Counted from the stretch's first letter, positions 36,652-47,225 are shown. The stretch is DNA of 64,000 nucleotides from Sipunculus nudus (GCA_026874595.1 CM049318.1:61848250-61912249); one strand, 5' to 3'. A program made the numbers and translations. Notes: generated from the letters alone by a model not told the origin.

Positions 36652-36939
36652 ATGGCTGATTCAGTAACACCAAACCTACTGCCTAAATTCAACAGGAGTA
36701 CCCGTGGAACACCTCCTCTCTACCACAATGGTAGCAGTGCTAACGTTTTCACACCTCGAGGTGGACGAAGAACCGCAATCCGTAGCCACCAGAAATTAAG
36801 GGTGACTAAAATGATTAATATATCTGAGAGTTTATTTAGCCACCACCCGATGTATGCACTGTGTGATTCTAAGCTCAGTATGATCTGTGTCTATAAAAGG
36901 GAGAAAACCAGAACAGTATTTCGGATATCTCATTTTTAA
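36652..36939 (+). CDS. Small unrecognised ORF with strong start context
   Basis: ATG at 36,652 has A at -3 and G at +4. The frame (about 95 codons) begins '[19 protein letters not shown]' and is rich in Ser, Arg, Asn and Thr until a stop at 36,939. The longer ORF that starts at 36,538 only adds IYIY from the microsatellite. No family, signal peptide or domain was recognised, and it is flanked by repeats, so chance is a serious alternative. Confidence 0.2.
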   Translation: MADSVTPNLLPKFNRSTRGTPPLYHNGSSANVFTPRGGRRTAIRSHQKLRVTKMINISESLFSHHPMYALCDSKLSMICVYKREKTRTVFRISHF

Positions 36940-37059
36940 AGCCAAAGTATGTTTTGATAAGGTTGTTGCTTTAATTCTCAGTTGAAATATGTCTATAAAA
37001 AACGGGAGACTCAAAGCATTATCGCCCGCTATGTATACATTGTCATGACGGTTATGAGC

Positions 37060-37472
37060 AGTACTACGGAAGCGTATTGCTGCCACCTGGTAAAAGAAAA
37101 ATTAATTATTTATCTCGTACGTACGGCATGCTATCTCGTACCAACAACATACTAACTCGTACGTACGACATGCTTTCTCGTACGTACGACATAGTATATC
37201 GTACGTGCGATATATTATCTCGAACGTACATCATAATATCTCGTACGTACGACATATTATCTCGTACGTACGACATATTAACTCGTACGTACAACATACT
37301 ATCTCGTACGTACGACATATTATCTCGTGCGTACAACATAATTGATCTTACGCATCTGATTCACAGAATACACAACAGGCCAACTGTTATATGTATAAGT
37401 AACATATATATATTAAATAATGAGTGTTCGTACCCTAACTACACAACATCTTCACCTTGCAAACCGTCGGGA
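37060..37472 (+). repeat. Minisatellite element, left inverted copy (21-bp units)
   Basis: Common head 'cggaagcgtattgctgccac' and 'ctggtaaaagaaaaat', then about 11 units of TCTCGTACGTACGACATATTA (37,111-37,341; here given as its 21-bp period, TCTCGTACGTACGACATATT plus A), then a tail ending 'cttgcaaaccg'. It matches 39,325-39,653 in reverse complement, tail included. Because 21 is a multiple of 3, the frame stays open for 133 codons ('SRTYDIL' heptads), and the opposite strand is open as well. Confidence 0.85.
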
Positions 37473-37799
37473 CAATAAATAATTGAGAACGGATATATGT
37501 GGGTAGGTTTCTACCCCAGGAACCTCTCCTTACGGGCATCTCTGTATGAAAGACACCTCTATATTGACACTCAAGGTTCATATTCTTTTGTAATAATATA
37601 TGTTTTGTCTCACGTTATTAAATCGTTTTGGCTGAAAACGAAAGTTGTTCAGCAAATCAATGCCGATACACGGGATAAATATCTCCTGTTTATCGGTTTT
37701 GTATACATTATTATGGTTCTGTGTGTGAGTAAACACGGTGCTTCTTTGTCTGTTTACTATAACAAGACCGCGTGACCAGAAGCAAGATCTTAGTCTAGC
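37473..37799. other. Spacer inside the inverted pair
   Basis: Contains 'ttatggttctgtgtgtgagtaaacac' (about 37,711), split here as TTATGGTTCTGTGTGTGAGT plus AAACAC, which weakly resembles 44,460-44,540. The ORFs have no domain. Confidence 0.35.
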
Positions 37800-37925
37800 A
37801 CACGCGACAATTATAAAAAAAAGAGAAGAAACATGAAAGAAAAAACACTCGGAAAAGAGTGAAAAACCTTGATTTGTGAAGTTTATTTTACGGCCACCAG
37901 GTGGCGTGAGCGCTGTTTGTGTTTC
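37800..37925 (+). repeat. Inner inverted repeat, left arm
   Basis: Pairs with 38,437-38,545: 'gaaacatgaaagaa.gaacac', 'gaaaaccttga', and 'ggcgtgagcgctgt' occur in the same order on opposite strands. It contains a CTCF-like CGGCCACCAGGTGGCGTGA at 37,891-37,909. Confidence 0.7.
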
Positions 37926-38114
37926 CTCGTTGATCGCGCCCGGGGCAAGTTTTTTTTCTACTTGTATACAGGAGAAAGCAAACGAAGAACGAAATATTGA
38001 AAGATACCGTAATAGTTTAAGGAGACTAAATTGTATTTCATGTATACTCAAAATACCTGGTTTGTAAAATGTAAATAGGTCCTTTTTTCATTTAAACTCT
38101 CTACTATACAATCG

Positions 38115-38115
38115 G

Positions 38116-38169
<54 letters not shown>

Positions 38170-38212
38170 ATATATATATACATATACACGTGTGTGTGTG
38201 TGTGTGTGTGTG
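38115..38212. repeat. Compound (CT)n-(TA)n-(GT)n microsatellite
   Basis: (CT)n to 38,167, a short TA run, then (TG)n at 38,190-38,212. It lies in the loop between the inner inverted arms. Confidence 0.95.
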
Positions 38213-38436
38213 AAAAGACTGAAAGCCTTGGGATATAATACAAGCGCTGTGTTAGAATGGCTCAGCCGGTGGATACTAAAAATGTCATTAGTAATACATG
38301 TAATGTCTATTGTTTGACCAGATAAAATATCCCGACAAGTGCAAGGGACAGAATTAGTTATTGTTTACTTGCGGGGGATTTCTATGCTTACATGGCAAAT
38401 TTGAAATGGAAATAAAATTTAGAAACGAGATAAACA

Positions 38437-38545
38437 CAGCGCTCACGCCAACTGGTGGTGGTACAGCATAAATTCCCAATTCAAGGGTTTTCAAGCTTCT
38501 CTAGGTGTTCTTTCTTTCATGTTTCTTTTCTTTTCTATGAGGTTC
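38437..38545 (-). repeat. Inner inverted repeat, right arm
   Basis: Reverse complement of 37,800-37,925, diverged at roughly one base in five by eye. It gives the 37-39.7 kb region a second, nested inverted pair. Confidence 0.7.
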
Positions 38546-39324
38546 TTGATTCATATATTATGAAACGAAGTCCTTGATCCCATAAGTTGAACTGCATGCC
38601 GTTTACAGAAGGGCGAGTTACACGTACATGTACCACATACAAGATTTTTTTACCAATCCGCAAATGAGACAAATCTGAGGTGTAGATTTTACCACTACTT
38701 CAACCTGACATATGAGGTTAAGACTTATTTTAGAAGTTCATATTCTTCTGTCACAGATTAATCGCACGTCCATGAGTTATAGTTTTTAATATATTATTTT
38801 TTTTATGATTTAGTTCAAAATAACCATTATACGTACCCCATTAAATGAATTGTTATCTGTTGAACTACCCAGCAATCATATCAATGGCTGTATATGCATT
38901 AAATAGTTTAAAAGATCAACTACATGATGGGTTATGTATAAAATCAAGTTCTTGGAAAGATCAGTTTAGAATATTAGAAACCTACCCCACAAATGTCCAT
39001 TCTCAATTACTAAAAATCAAGGTATTTGGGAGCTGTTTCACTTTTCCGAACCCTTCTTTCTCTTAAAAGTAGTTTCAGTTTGGCAAAGGCAAGATTTGTT
39101 TCATATTTACATCATGACAGGCTCACTATTATAACATCATATACTGCTAACATTATTTTATCACCTGTCTTAAAATGAGAGTTTTGTATTAAACTGTCAG
39201 ACAACGATTTAATGTATATTTCGCTTGCTTGAAATATTACAGAAACCTGGACACACAAAATGTGAATCGAATAGCATTTATATATATTCTATAATTAAAT
39301 AGATGTATGTTAGTGTGTGTGTTG
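38546..39324. other. No recognised gene
   Basis: AT-rich spacer. The ORF at 38,845-39,066 lacks a domain. Confidence 0.4.
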
Positions 39325-39653
39325 GTTTCAACGGTTGTCCAGCGGTTTGCAAGGAGGTGGAGATGTTGTATATATACTTAATGTGAAAACATACATAATT
39401 TAACATATACATATTGCTTATACATATATCTGTTGGCATGCTGTATCGTCTATGAATTAGATCCGTAAGATTTATTATGTCGTACGAACGGGATAATATG
39501 TCGTACGTACGAGATAATATGTCGTACGTACGAGATAGTATGTCGTACGTACAAGATAGTATGTCGTACGTACGTGATAATATGTCGTACGTACGAGATA
39601 AATAATATATTTTTCTTTTACCAGGTGGCAGCAATACGCTTCCGTATAGTACG
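39325..39653 (-). repeat. Minisatellite element, right inverted copy
   Basis: Inverted counterpart of 37,060-37,472, with about 6 units of the 21-bp repeat (39,479-39,601). On the minus strand the frame again starts 'MLPPGKRKI' and continues as 'YLSRTYDILSRTYDIL', so the head, heptad frame and tail are shared by both copies although the unit number differs. Confidence 0.85.
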
Positions 39654-41031
39654 ACCCCTGTCTTCTTGGACCAAAATACACAATAACTAAAGTTTAATGC
39701 ACTAACAGGTGCATTGAAAATAGGATACTTTTGCCATGGTTAAGAAGTTTTAATGTCACTCCATTCGTAAAACTGATAATTATAATTAAACTGCCTTTTC
39801 CTGAAAATCCTTTTGTATAATGTTCAAATACCACTTATCTCTATATATGGGAAGCCGACGAAACAGTCGTCCGTTAACGGTGCAAAATGTTTCGTCGCTG
39901 CAGGCGGCGACGCAATACGTTGATCCTCGTTAAATCAAATGGCTTAAGCAGTTTGAGAACAATTTGCTTGCCATGAACATCACTAATGTAGAGAGGAAGA
40001 ACTCCCTTCCAGGCTTCTACATTTTGCGGGTGAGCGTGTTCATGACATGTATGAGACGTTACTCGTCCTGTCATCTTATGCTACCCTAGACTGGCCCAGT
40101 CGATGTAATGGTTAAATCATAATACCTGCCACTAACAGAGTCATCAAACTTTGCTGTGTCGCAAAGCTTAAAACAGGTACGGCTCTCTGGCCGACTATTC
40201 ATCGACTGGGACGTGGACTGGTAATTATGGGACGGTCAGCGCCACACATCACCGCCTCGCTGAACTAATTAGGTCTTTTCCAATGACGTCAGCGGTGGTC
40301 TTTCCCTGAATCTTTTTTAAAACCAACATGGTTCATTTAGTCATCGCCTATTTTGGGCTTCCAGTTGGCTACTAATATTCCCATTTAACCAGTCTTAATA
40401 TTTTCAGGCCGTCACCTAATGTTGAATTCGAGAATTTAAAACACTATAACCCTCAGCCTCAGAGTTAACGTTTATCGGACCATCACTCTTCAAAGTAGGT
40501 CTGATTAAACATAATGCAGGCCAAACAAACTTTGGCTCAGCCAATCAGCGTGAGATATTTAGGTGCACACGCGACGAGCGCAGTCAAAATGTACTGGCTG
40601 GCTGAAACGATCAGGATTCGCGAATAGCATTTTGGCAGTTTATACACGGGTACACACAAATGCTGCAAGCTGTTCCTGTCACCTCGGCAGAGGTTATTTT
40701 ACTGGACCTGCGTTACAAACTTTTTGCGATAGTGTCTACAATATGCACTTACATTTGGCCCATGGACCGTAATATTTGTTCAGCAGATATATATCATAGG
40801 ACACGAAGGTCCATGTGTGGACTACCTGAATACATGATTTCAATGAGAATGCAACCAAGCGGGGCGAGCTGTGGGACCGCTGTTGGCGTTCTCATAGCAA
40901 CGATGTCATTTCTCATCAGGCTTGGCGGCCTGATATGCAAATACGGGGGAATCGTCAGGTCCTCAAAGAGCCTTGTGACGTCTTAATATGCAAATGTCAG
41001 GGATTCACCATACGGACTTTACAGGGCTTTA
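39654..41031. other. No firmly recognised gene
   Basis: Holds a 66-codon minus ORF at 39,874-40,074 ('NVEAWKGVLPLYISDVHGKQ') of protein-like composition but unknown family. The overlapping ORFs at 40,563-40,986 are without recognisable domains. Part of this could be the lost 5' end of the gypsy remnant that starts at 41,032. Confidence 0.35.
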
Positions 41032-42360
41032 GTGATAAGAGCAGGCACTGAGTTAAGTCTGTCGGTACATGGAATCACGTTTTATTTTAAGCATTTTAAT
41101 GCTACCCTCAGTTCGCATGAAACTACAAAATACAAACTTACAACGTATTTTTTGCCCTGGAAGAACATTCAACATACGATCTACAAATTCAGAACTCTTA
41201 ATCAATGTGAAAACATCGACACATATGTAACCAGACTTCGTGCAGTCGCAAAATATTGTGAGTTTAAAGTTACTGACGCAAAATTAAAGCTCACATCATA
41301 AAAACACGTGGCTCGACCAAAATGCGCCGCAAAACTCTTCAAGATTCAAAACTAACCCAAACAGACCTGATAGACTTTGCTCTCACCATGGGAACCACCG
41401 AACTGCATGCTGTTTGGATGAAACATGGCAACGCTGTCAATTCTGTGCGACGAACATAATCTGGTACCAGTCGTACTCGTACCCAGCAAGCACACACCGT
41501 CCCAGGAATCCGCCGAAAAAAAAACAATGCCGCAACTTTAGAGCAAATTTCCGCAGCAAGGAAGGATGACAGCATGCCTAGTACATGGAAAAAACTTGTT
41601 CGGTATGTAGAAAACTCAATCATTTTAATCATAAACTTAATTATTTTACATGGATTGTACAAATAGTTATTAAACTAATCAAGGCACTCTCCATGGCTCA
41701 TATGATGGCGTTCGGTAGTCTGTAGGGGTCGAGGAAACCGGAGAACCCGGAAGAAACCTACGGCCTTGGAAGGGCAACTACAACTCATTCTCATGGCCAC
41801 ACCGGGGATCGAACCCGGGTCGCAAGCGGAGTGAGCCAAGCGTTTTATCCCTCAGCTGTCCAGCCCATATTTTGCGTGGGTATGCATGTCCAAACAACGA
41901 ACCACACCTAATACGTCGCGAAAACCGCCACTACGCAACAGACAACATCACAGCCCACCCCGTGTGAATGTCACTGCAGCAGACAGCTATGATGAAGATG
42001 GGTATCAGTTTGTCTTGCATATTGACCCGATAAATTACATCAATCCGAAACAACCAAAGCTTCTACTGAAATGTTGAACAGCAAAGTAAAATAAATGGTT
42101 GACAGTGGAGCTATAGTGTGAACATAATCGATTGGAGAACTAACGATGAGCTGAAACCGCGTCTCCGGCTAAAATCCACAAAAGCCAAATTAAACAGGTA
42201 CGGTGCGTCTTCCCCGTTACGTACCCATCACGGGACAATTTGACATCGCAACTCCCAACAAAATCACCTGTGTTGATTTCTTCGTGGTACCTGGCAATAA
42301 TGGATGCCTCCTTATAGCTGTAAAACATCAGGGAAAAGAATGATAATAGCAGCATTTTTT
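41032..42360 (+). pseudogene. Ty3/gypsy gag-protease remnant (second family)
   Basis: Plus strand: gag 'TTKYKLTTYFLPWKNIQHTI' and 'YKFRTLNQCENIDTYVTRLR', then 'SKLTQTDLIDFALTMGTTEL', an incomplete knuckle 'TCSVCRKLNHFNHK' (about 41,590-41,635), interrupted by a SINE, resuming as 'FAWVCMSKQ' and 'DEDGYQFVLHID'. A retropepsin site 'MVDSGAIV' follows (about 42,091-42,114), then 'LKPRLRLKSTKAKLNRYG' and 'TCVDFFVVPGNNGCLL'. Homology then ends, with no RT or integrase. It differs from the Gmr1-like gag (no SCAN-like region) and belongs to the more usual gypsy type. Many stops. Confidence 0.8.
41640..41873 (-). mobile_element. tRNA-derived SINE inside the gag knuckle
   Basis: On the minus strand: 'gggctggacagctgaggga', a B box GGGTTCGATCCCCGG (41,805-41,820 region), then a body with 'ggtttcttccgggttctccg', and an AT-rich tail. 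The head resembles a Leu/Ser-type tRNA. The gag codons for HFNHK lie left of it and FAWVC right of it, so the SINE split the zinc knuckle. Borders are approximate; the conserved body motif resembles those seen in bivalve and other metazoan SINE families. Confidence 0.75.
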
Positions 42361-43212
42361 GCTAAACAGATAAAACTACGACATCAAAAAGGAAATCTGA
42401 TCAAAATTGTATTATTTTAACTTCGTGAAAGAAATGTCCGAGCTAATGGAGCCAAAAATTGGTAAGTTTCTATTGAAAAAAATGATTCGGTGGGTTAAAA
42501 TTAACGCGCGTGGTGGCTTGGAACCTAGAGTAGAGTAAGCCAGGGAGGGGTCCATCCTCACATGTAGTTTGGAATAATTTTGAAAATTTAGGCTGTATAA
42601 TGGTGCAATTTGTTTTTTTTAATGCGTCATATCATAAAGCGAAATTCAGCTCTGTGTTTCGGTATTAAGCGCCTACTTTTCTGTTTCCCTGATTGTTCAG
42701 GTTGAAAATGGCGCCCACTTTCAGGAATAAGAACATGTTAATTTTTTTAAACTTTCTTCTGGACAGCTCGGGAATGCTCTAAATTGTGACGTTTTACATC
42801 AATGTTCCAACGAGCTTTATAAGGCACTTTAAATAATACTATAAAAAACACGTTAAAACCTTTCACATTTACGATAACATATTTGCAAACTGCTACAATA
42901 AGAAAATTAAAAACACAAGATATATGTGTATCAATCAACCAGCATTAAATCCTTATGAAATCTTCGCTGAATAAATGTCCTAAGTTTTTACTTGAAAATT
43001 AACACAGTTTGACGAGGTTGATCCCGGGACGATGATCTGGGATCATCCGTGATTGTGATGCTATTCGTGAATGTGTGAAAGAAGCTATAATGAATGTCCA
43101 GCTGCATAGAATGCTCTGTCACCACAAGAGGTCCTGTAAGTTCTTGGCCGTGCTAACTTGTGGCTGTCTCTGACTGTAATTCAGTACCATTCGTTTCAGA
43201 ATTCGATCGACG
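42361..43212. other. No recognised gene; upstream region of the GPCR exons
   Basis: Contains a possible donor 'cctgtaagt' (43,133-43,141) and possible acceptors 'gtaattcag' and 'cgtttcag' just before the first GPCR exon, which may mark a 5' UTR intron. The short minus ORFs are not supported. Confidence 0.4.
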
Positions 43213-43354
43213 ATGGACCGACGTAACGTTGCAGCGACACCTTGTGACGGAAACAAAACTGATGGGAACTGTACGGTAGATTTAGACATGCAATACCTGT
43301 CCAAACTTCGCCCAGAGGATGATCAAATCATAGCCTGGGTTTTGTTGATTCTGT
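43213..43354 (+). CDS. Rhodopsin-family GPCR, exon 1 (N-terminus and start of TM1)
   Basis: ATG at 43,213 has A at -3 and G at +4. The 47 codons read 'MDRRNVAATPCDGNKTDGNC' and on to 'IIAWVLLIL', giving an extracellular N-terminus with two N-glycosylation sequons (NKT 14-16, NCT 19-21) and the first half of TM1. It ends in phase 1 at a strong donor, CTGT|GTACGT. Joined to the next exon, the frame continues without a stop. The chemosensory or peptide-receptor type cannot be told from this part. Confidence 0.75.
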
Positions 43355-43534
43355 GTACGTATAGAATATAGAAAAGTATATTTATGAACAGTTATAGGCC
43401 TGCATCATCTTTTTCTTAAAAAACTGAGCCCTGAAGGGCCAATCTTTAAAGTAGTTGAAGGCCGAGGGACAAGAAACATGAGATACAGAATCCATTAAGT
43501 TTTAAAGTCGACCTGTTAATTGTTGGTCTTGAGA

Positions 43535-43585
<51 letters not shown>

Positions 43586-43870
43586 AATTATTACCTATGA
43601 TATATGAAATATGATTTTTTTAATATGAAGTCAAACACATATATACTAGAGCCAATCATATGGTTTATATGATGACAAATCCCCTCTGGATATTATCTAC
43701 ATGTATGTCTCGAACTCCGATGCGTCATACATATATACGTATATATAAGATATACGTATCATAATACCAAACTGTAATACTTTTCATTTACATCGATGGT
43801 AACAAGTTGGCTAGATTCGTGTCTTGAAAACATCTATTGTAATGTTTTCTATGCATTTTTCTCTTTTCAG
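43355..43870 (+). other. Intron 1 of the GPCR gene
   Basis: 516 bp, GTACGT...TTTTCAG, with a (TA)n array at 43,535-43,582 and a good pyrimidine tract. Phase 1. Confidence 0.7.
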
Positions 43871-44050
43871 CTCTGTTTTCCCTGGGTCTGAACGGCACCG
43901 TTACGACTGTTTTGTGTTGGCAGAGGACAGTGGTGAACACGATAGAGAAATTTCTGATGAACCAGGCCGTCATAGACCTCTTGAATACAGTATTAAGCTT
44001 CTTCCTCATAGCTGCCTTGTTCCAGCACGCTTGGACTTTCGGTGACGGAG
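43871..44050 (+). CDS. Rhodopsin-family GPCR, exon 2 (rest of TM1 and TM2)
   Basis: Starts after a pyrimidine tract and acceptor (ctcttttcag|CTC) and ends at a donor (GGAG|GTAGGT). In the spliced frame it gives 'LFSLGLNGTVTTVLCWQR', where Asn55 fits the conserved TM1 Asn, an intracellular loop 'TVVNTIEK', and TM2 'FLMNQAVIDLLNTVLSFFLI', where Asp83 fits the conserved TM2 Asp (A-V-I-D-L-L). It ends in the first extracellular loop ('HAWTFGDGG'). The NQ-x-x-x-D form of TM2 occurs in large invertebrate receptor families. TM3-TM7 were not found downstream and may lie beyond the window, or the gene may be truncated. Confidence 0.75.
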
Positions 44051-45062
44051 GTAGGTTTACGTTAAAGACAGGTTTCCTGAACATTCTTTACTCTGTTCCA
44101 CCAAACGGTGTCCACATATTTTCAGAGATAATTTTCTGATTGAAATATTTATATGCTTAAATAATTTCCTAGAAATTTGCAAATGGAAGTGAAGGCCTAA
44201 CATGACGATCAAAAATTTTCAATTAAATCTCCAGTTTATGTTTCACAGCAAGCCTTTTTAACTCTGTACAATGATCATATCTGACCGATCAGTTATGACC
44301 CGACATGTGTAGCCAGCTTTGTTTTAAAGGGACATGATCAGGAGCAATATTTTGCCTAATTTTTCACACTATGAGTTCAGTTTTCCTTCATACAAAGTTT
44401 CCCAACAAAAACTTCCCAGCACACGGTCTCAGTACCCCGCATAAGGCTGATTAACACTTTGTTATGGTTTTGCGTGTTGGTAAACACAGTCCACGTGTGT
44501 CTCTTTATCAGAACAAGGCTGCGTGACTGTAGGCCTGATTGTGAGATGCAGCTCGCGATGTTTCAGCCAGCAAGAACTTGTATTACATTTGCTGGGCCGG
44601 GTCAGCCAGGGCATTTCGTGATAGACATGTGTTGTGGCTCCGCGATGCACACTTCCCCACGCGCTGTGTGTATGTAGACACCTGTGACGGCGCACGGTCC
44701 ACTGTTTTTAACACTCCTTTACAGGAATAAGCGAACGGTTTTAAGTAAGAAAAATGACAATTACGCGTTTTCCTCGCGATGTGAATCGTCTGTAAACGTC
44801 CAAAGAAGGGACCCATGGGTCACGGCGCTCAGCTGATTGTGACAGTTATACCTGCGTCACCATAGATTTTTTGAAGTTGTAATAAAAATACTATCCTCAG
44901 TGCTCAGGAACAAGGGCTCAATGACTGGGGGGCGGGGATATACAACACCTTTGGATATAAATACAGAATACGGAATTAAATTCAATGGTGCTTACAGGGA
45001 CTGGTGGGAGTTACAGCACCTCGGCATATACGTAAAGGATAAAATTTAATTTAAATGAAATT
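44051..45062. other. No further GPCR exon seen
   Basis: I looked for TM3 and DRY-type sequence and found none. The ORFs at 44,459-44,816 have no domain. A stretch at 44,460-44,540 weakly resembles 37,711-37,780. Confidence 0.4.
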
Positions 45063-45735
45063 ATTGTTTGGCGGAAATCTCTGATTTCGGCAAGCTGGTT
45101 GGTCAGTCGCGGATGTCTGTTTGTTGTTGCTTGCCGGAAGTCTTCGATTTCTGCAAGCAGGTTGGTCAGTCGCGGATGTCTGTTTGTTGCTTGCCGGAAA
45201 TCTTCGATTTCGGCAAGTTGGTAAGTCAGTTGCGTATGTCTGTCTGTCTGTTTGTTTGTTTCTTGCCGGAAATCTTCGATTTTAGCAAATTGGTTGGTCA
45301 GTTGTGTATGTCTGTCTGTCTGTTTGTTTGTTGCTTGCCGGAAATCGTCGATTTCGGCAAGTTGGTTGGTCAGTTGCGTATGTCTGTCTGTCTGTTTGTA
45401 ACTTGCCGGAATCGAAGATTTCGGCAAGTATGTTGGTCAGTTCCATATGTTTGTTGCTTGCCGGAAATCTTCGATTTCGGCAAGCAGGTTGGTCAGTTGT
45501 GTATGTCTGTTTGTTGCTTGCCGGAAATCTTCGATTTCAGCAAGCAGGTTGGTCAGTCGCGGATATCTGTTTGTTGCTTGCCGGAAATCTTCGATTTCGG
45601 CAAGTTGGTTGGTCAGTTGCGTATGTCTGTTTGTTGCTTGCCGGAAATCTTCGATTTCGGCAAGTTGGTTGGTCAGTCGCGTATGTCTGTCTGTCTGTTT
45701 GTTGCTTGCTGGAATCTAAGATTCGGCAAGCATGC
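45063..45735 (+). repeat. 60-bp hairpin minisatellite, about 11 units
   Basis: Units start 'cttgccggaaatcttcgatt' and continue 'tcggcaag', then 'ttggttggtcagt' and a (TCTG)n-type tract whose length varies, giving unit lengths of 55-72 bp (60 in the regular part, 45,458-45,638). CTTGCCGGAAATC and GATTTCGGCAAG pair as a stem with a 2-3 nt loop. The 251-codon plus ORF and the shorter ORFs on both strands are translations of the units ('LPEIFDFGKLVGQ'). Confidence 0.9.
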
Positions 45736-45789
45736 TGATCTGTTCGTATATTTGTTTGTTTGTTTGTCTGTCTGTCTGTCTGTCCGCAC

Positions 45790-47225
45790 TCTACAGGCCA
45801 CAATTTTGCACCAATCGCTCTGAAACCTATAGATAATGTGTAAAATCGGTTCTCCTCGGAGCCTGTTGTTTTTGGTCATGATCAGTCACAGGTCAAGGTC
45901 AGGGTCACTGAAAAACCTTAAAACGGGTTTTCCTTCATATCTTTGTCAATAATAATCGTATGCGCTATATCTATAGCTCAGTTAATTCCTCATTTTGTTG
46001 CCTTTCCATATGCCTGCAAATTGTCCGGATCAATGGTTACCATGGTAACGTATTTTTGGGGAAAAGTCACAAAATTTGAATTTTTTTTCTAACTTTTCCA
46101 TTTTTAGAGCTAGAGACGTCTGGTTTTTTGCATCAGGAAGTTTTCAATCAGGTGTTTATCATAAAGTACCAAGTCTCGTAGAATCTCGTGCGATTTCTCG
46201 TCAAACGAGAATTTTCGAGATTTCATTAAATATGACTTACAGGTCGCATTTTTTAAACTATGACTTTGAAAATGACATATTTTGTGTTATTTAGAATTAT
46301 CTCGAAACCAATTTTTCATTTTTTGGAAATATCCACCAGGGGGCGTGGTACATGAAACACTGTAACATATCGTTTTTCTGCAATATCTCAAAAAATATTA
46401 AACGTGACACAATGTTTCTTGTCTTATCTCAAACTAGGATCATTGGCTAATTCCTGCGTACATGTAGCTTTGTGTTGCTGTTACCATGGTAACCAAATTT
46501 TGGGGTAAAACTTGGCAATCTGAAAATATGGAGTTTTCTTCTATTATCTCTGTTAATATTTGTGCTACAAGGGTCTAGTTTTTTTTGCGTAAGGCAACAA
46601 TCCCTTGGTTCTAAGTCATTCAATTGCAAATCCCGTCAAATCTCGCTCGGTTTATCGTCAAACGAGAAATAACGATATTTCAGAGAAATGCATATAACTT
46701 GGTCACCTAAAAACCTTGGTCGACTAAAGAGGAGCAGTTTTCAGCAATGTCTTGCGTTTTGGAAGCTTAACATGATAATAACACACATCTAGCCACATCT
46801 AGTATCATCTCCCGCCAAACGAGAATATTCAAGATTTCGAACAAATGTCTAGATCTCGGTCATTTTAATGCTAGGGATTTTATTTTTCTATTGTTCAAGA
46901 ATCATTTGACTAGTGTTAAGTGATATAAGTGCATATCTCGTTATATCTCGTACCGTTTGACGTCAAACGGGAACAGTGCCCCATTAAAACAAATGCCTAT
47001 TATGCTGTAATTTTTTACACTGCAGACATATAGTATTCAGCATTTGACAGCGTCCGGCACTCTCAGTGACATTATGTGATTATATTGCAATTCTCGTCAA
47101 ATCTCGCATCATTTTTTCTTCAAATAAAAAAATGTACATCCCATTGCCGTGACCATAAGTGGCGGCAGTATGTGATAGTAAATGTCGGCAGGGGCATTAC
47201 ATTTGACAGCTGTTGCCATGGTCTA
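45790..47225 (+). repeat. Dispersed repeat A, copy 2
   Basis: Direct copy of 1-1,270. It retains two perfect GTTACCATGGTAAC palindromes (46,036-46,049 and 46,480-46,493), a CTCF-like CCACCAGGGGGCGTGG (46,333-46,348) and the stem-loop TTCTCGTCAAACGAGAA (46,195-46,211). The copy begins directly after the minisatellite. The ORF at 47,182-47,436 starts in its tail; its hydrophobic stretch is not enough to call a gene. Confidence 0.85.

Noticed and set aside
37111-37341. CRISPR-like array of short repeats (also 45,063-45,735)
   Set aside because: The units are head-to-tail tandem repeats without unique spacers, in animal DNA.
41795-41875. Functional tRNA gene on the minus strand
   Set aside because: The tRNA-like head is followed by a SINE body, and the insertion interrupts a gag sequence.
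45068-45823. 251-codon ORF, longest in the window
   Set aside because: It is a translation of the 60-bp hairpin minisatellite. The opposite strand and another forward frame are also open, which argues against coding.
44051-47225. Further GPCR exons (TM3-TM7)
   Set aside because: No Cys/Trp-containing TM3 start, no DRY-type motif and no NPxxY were found in any frame.
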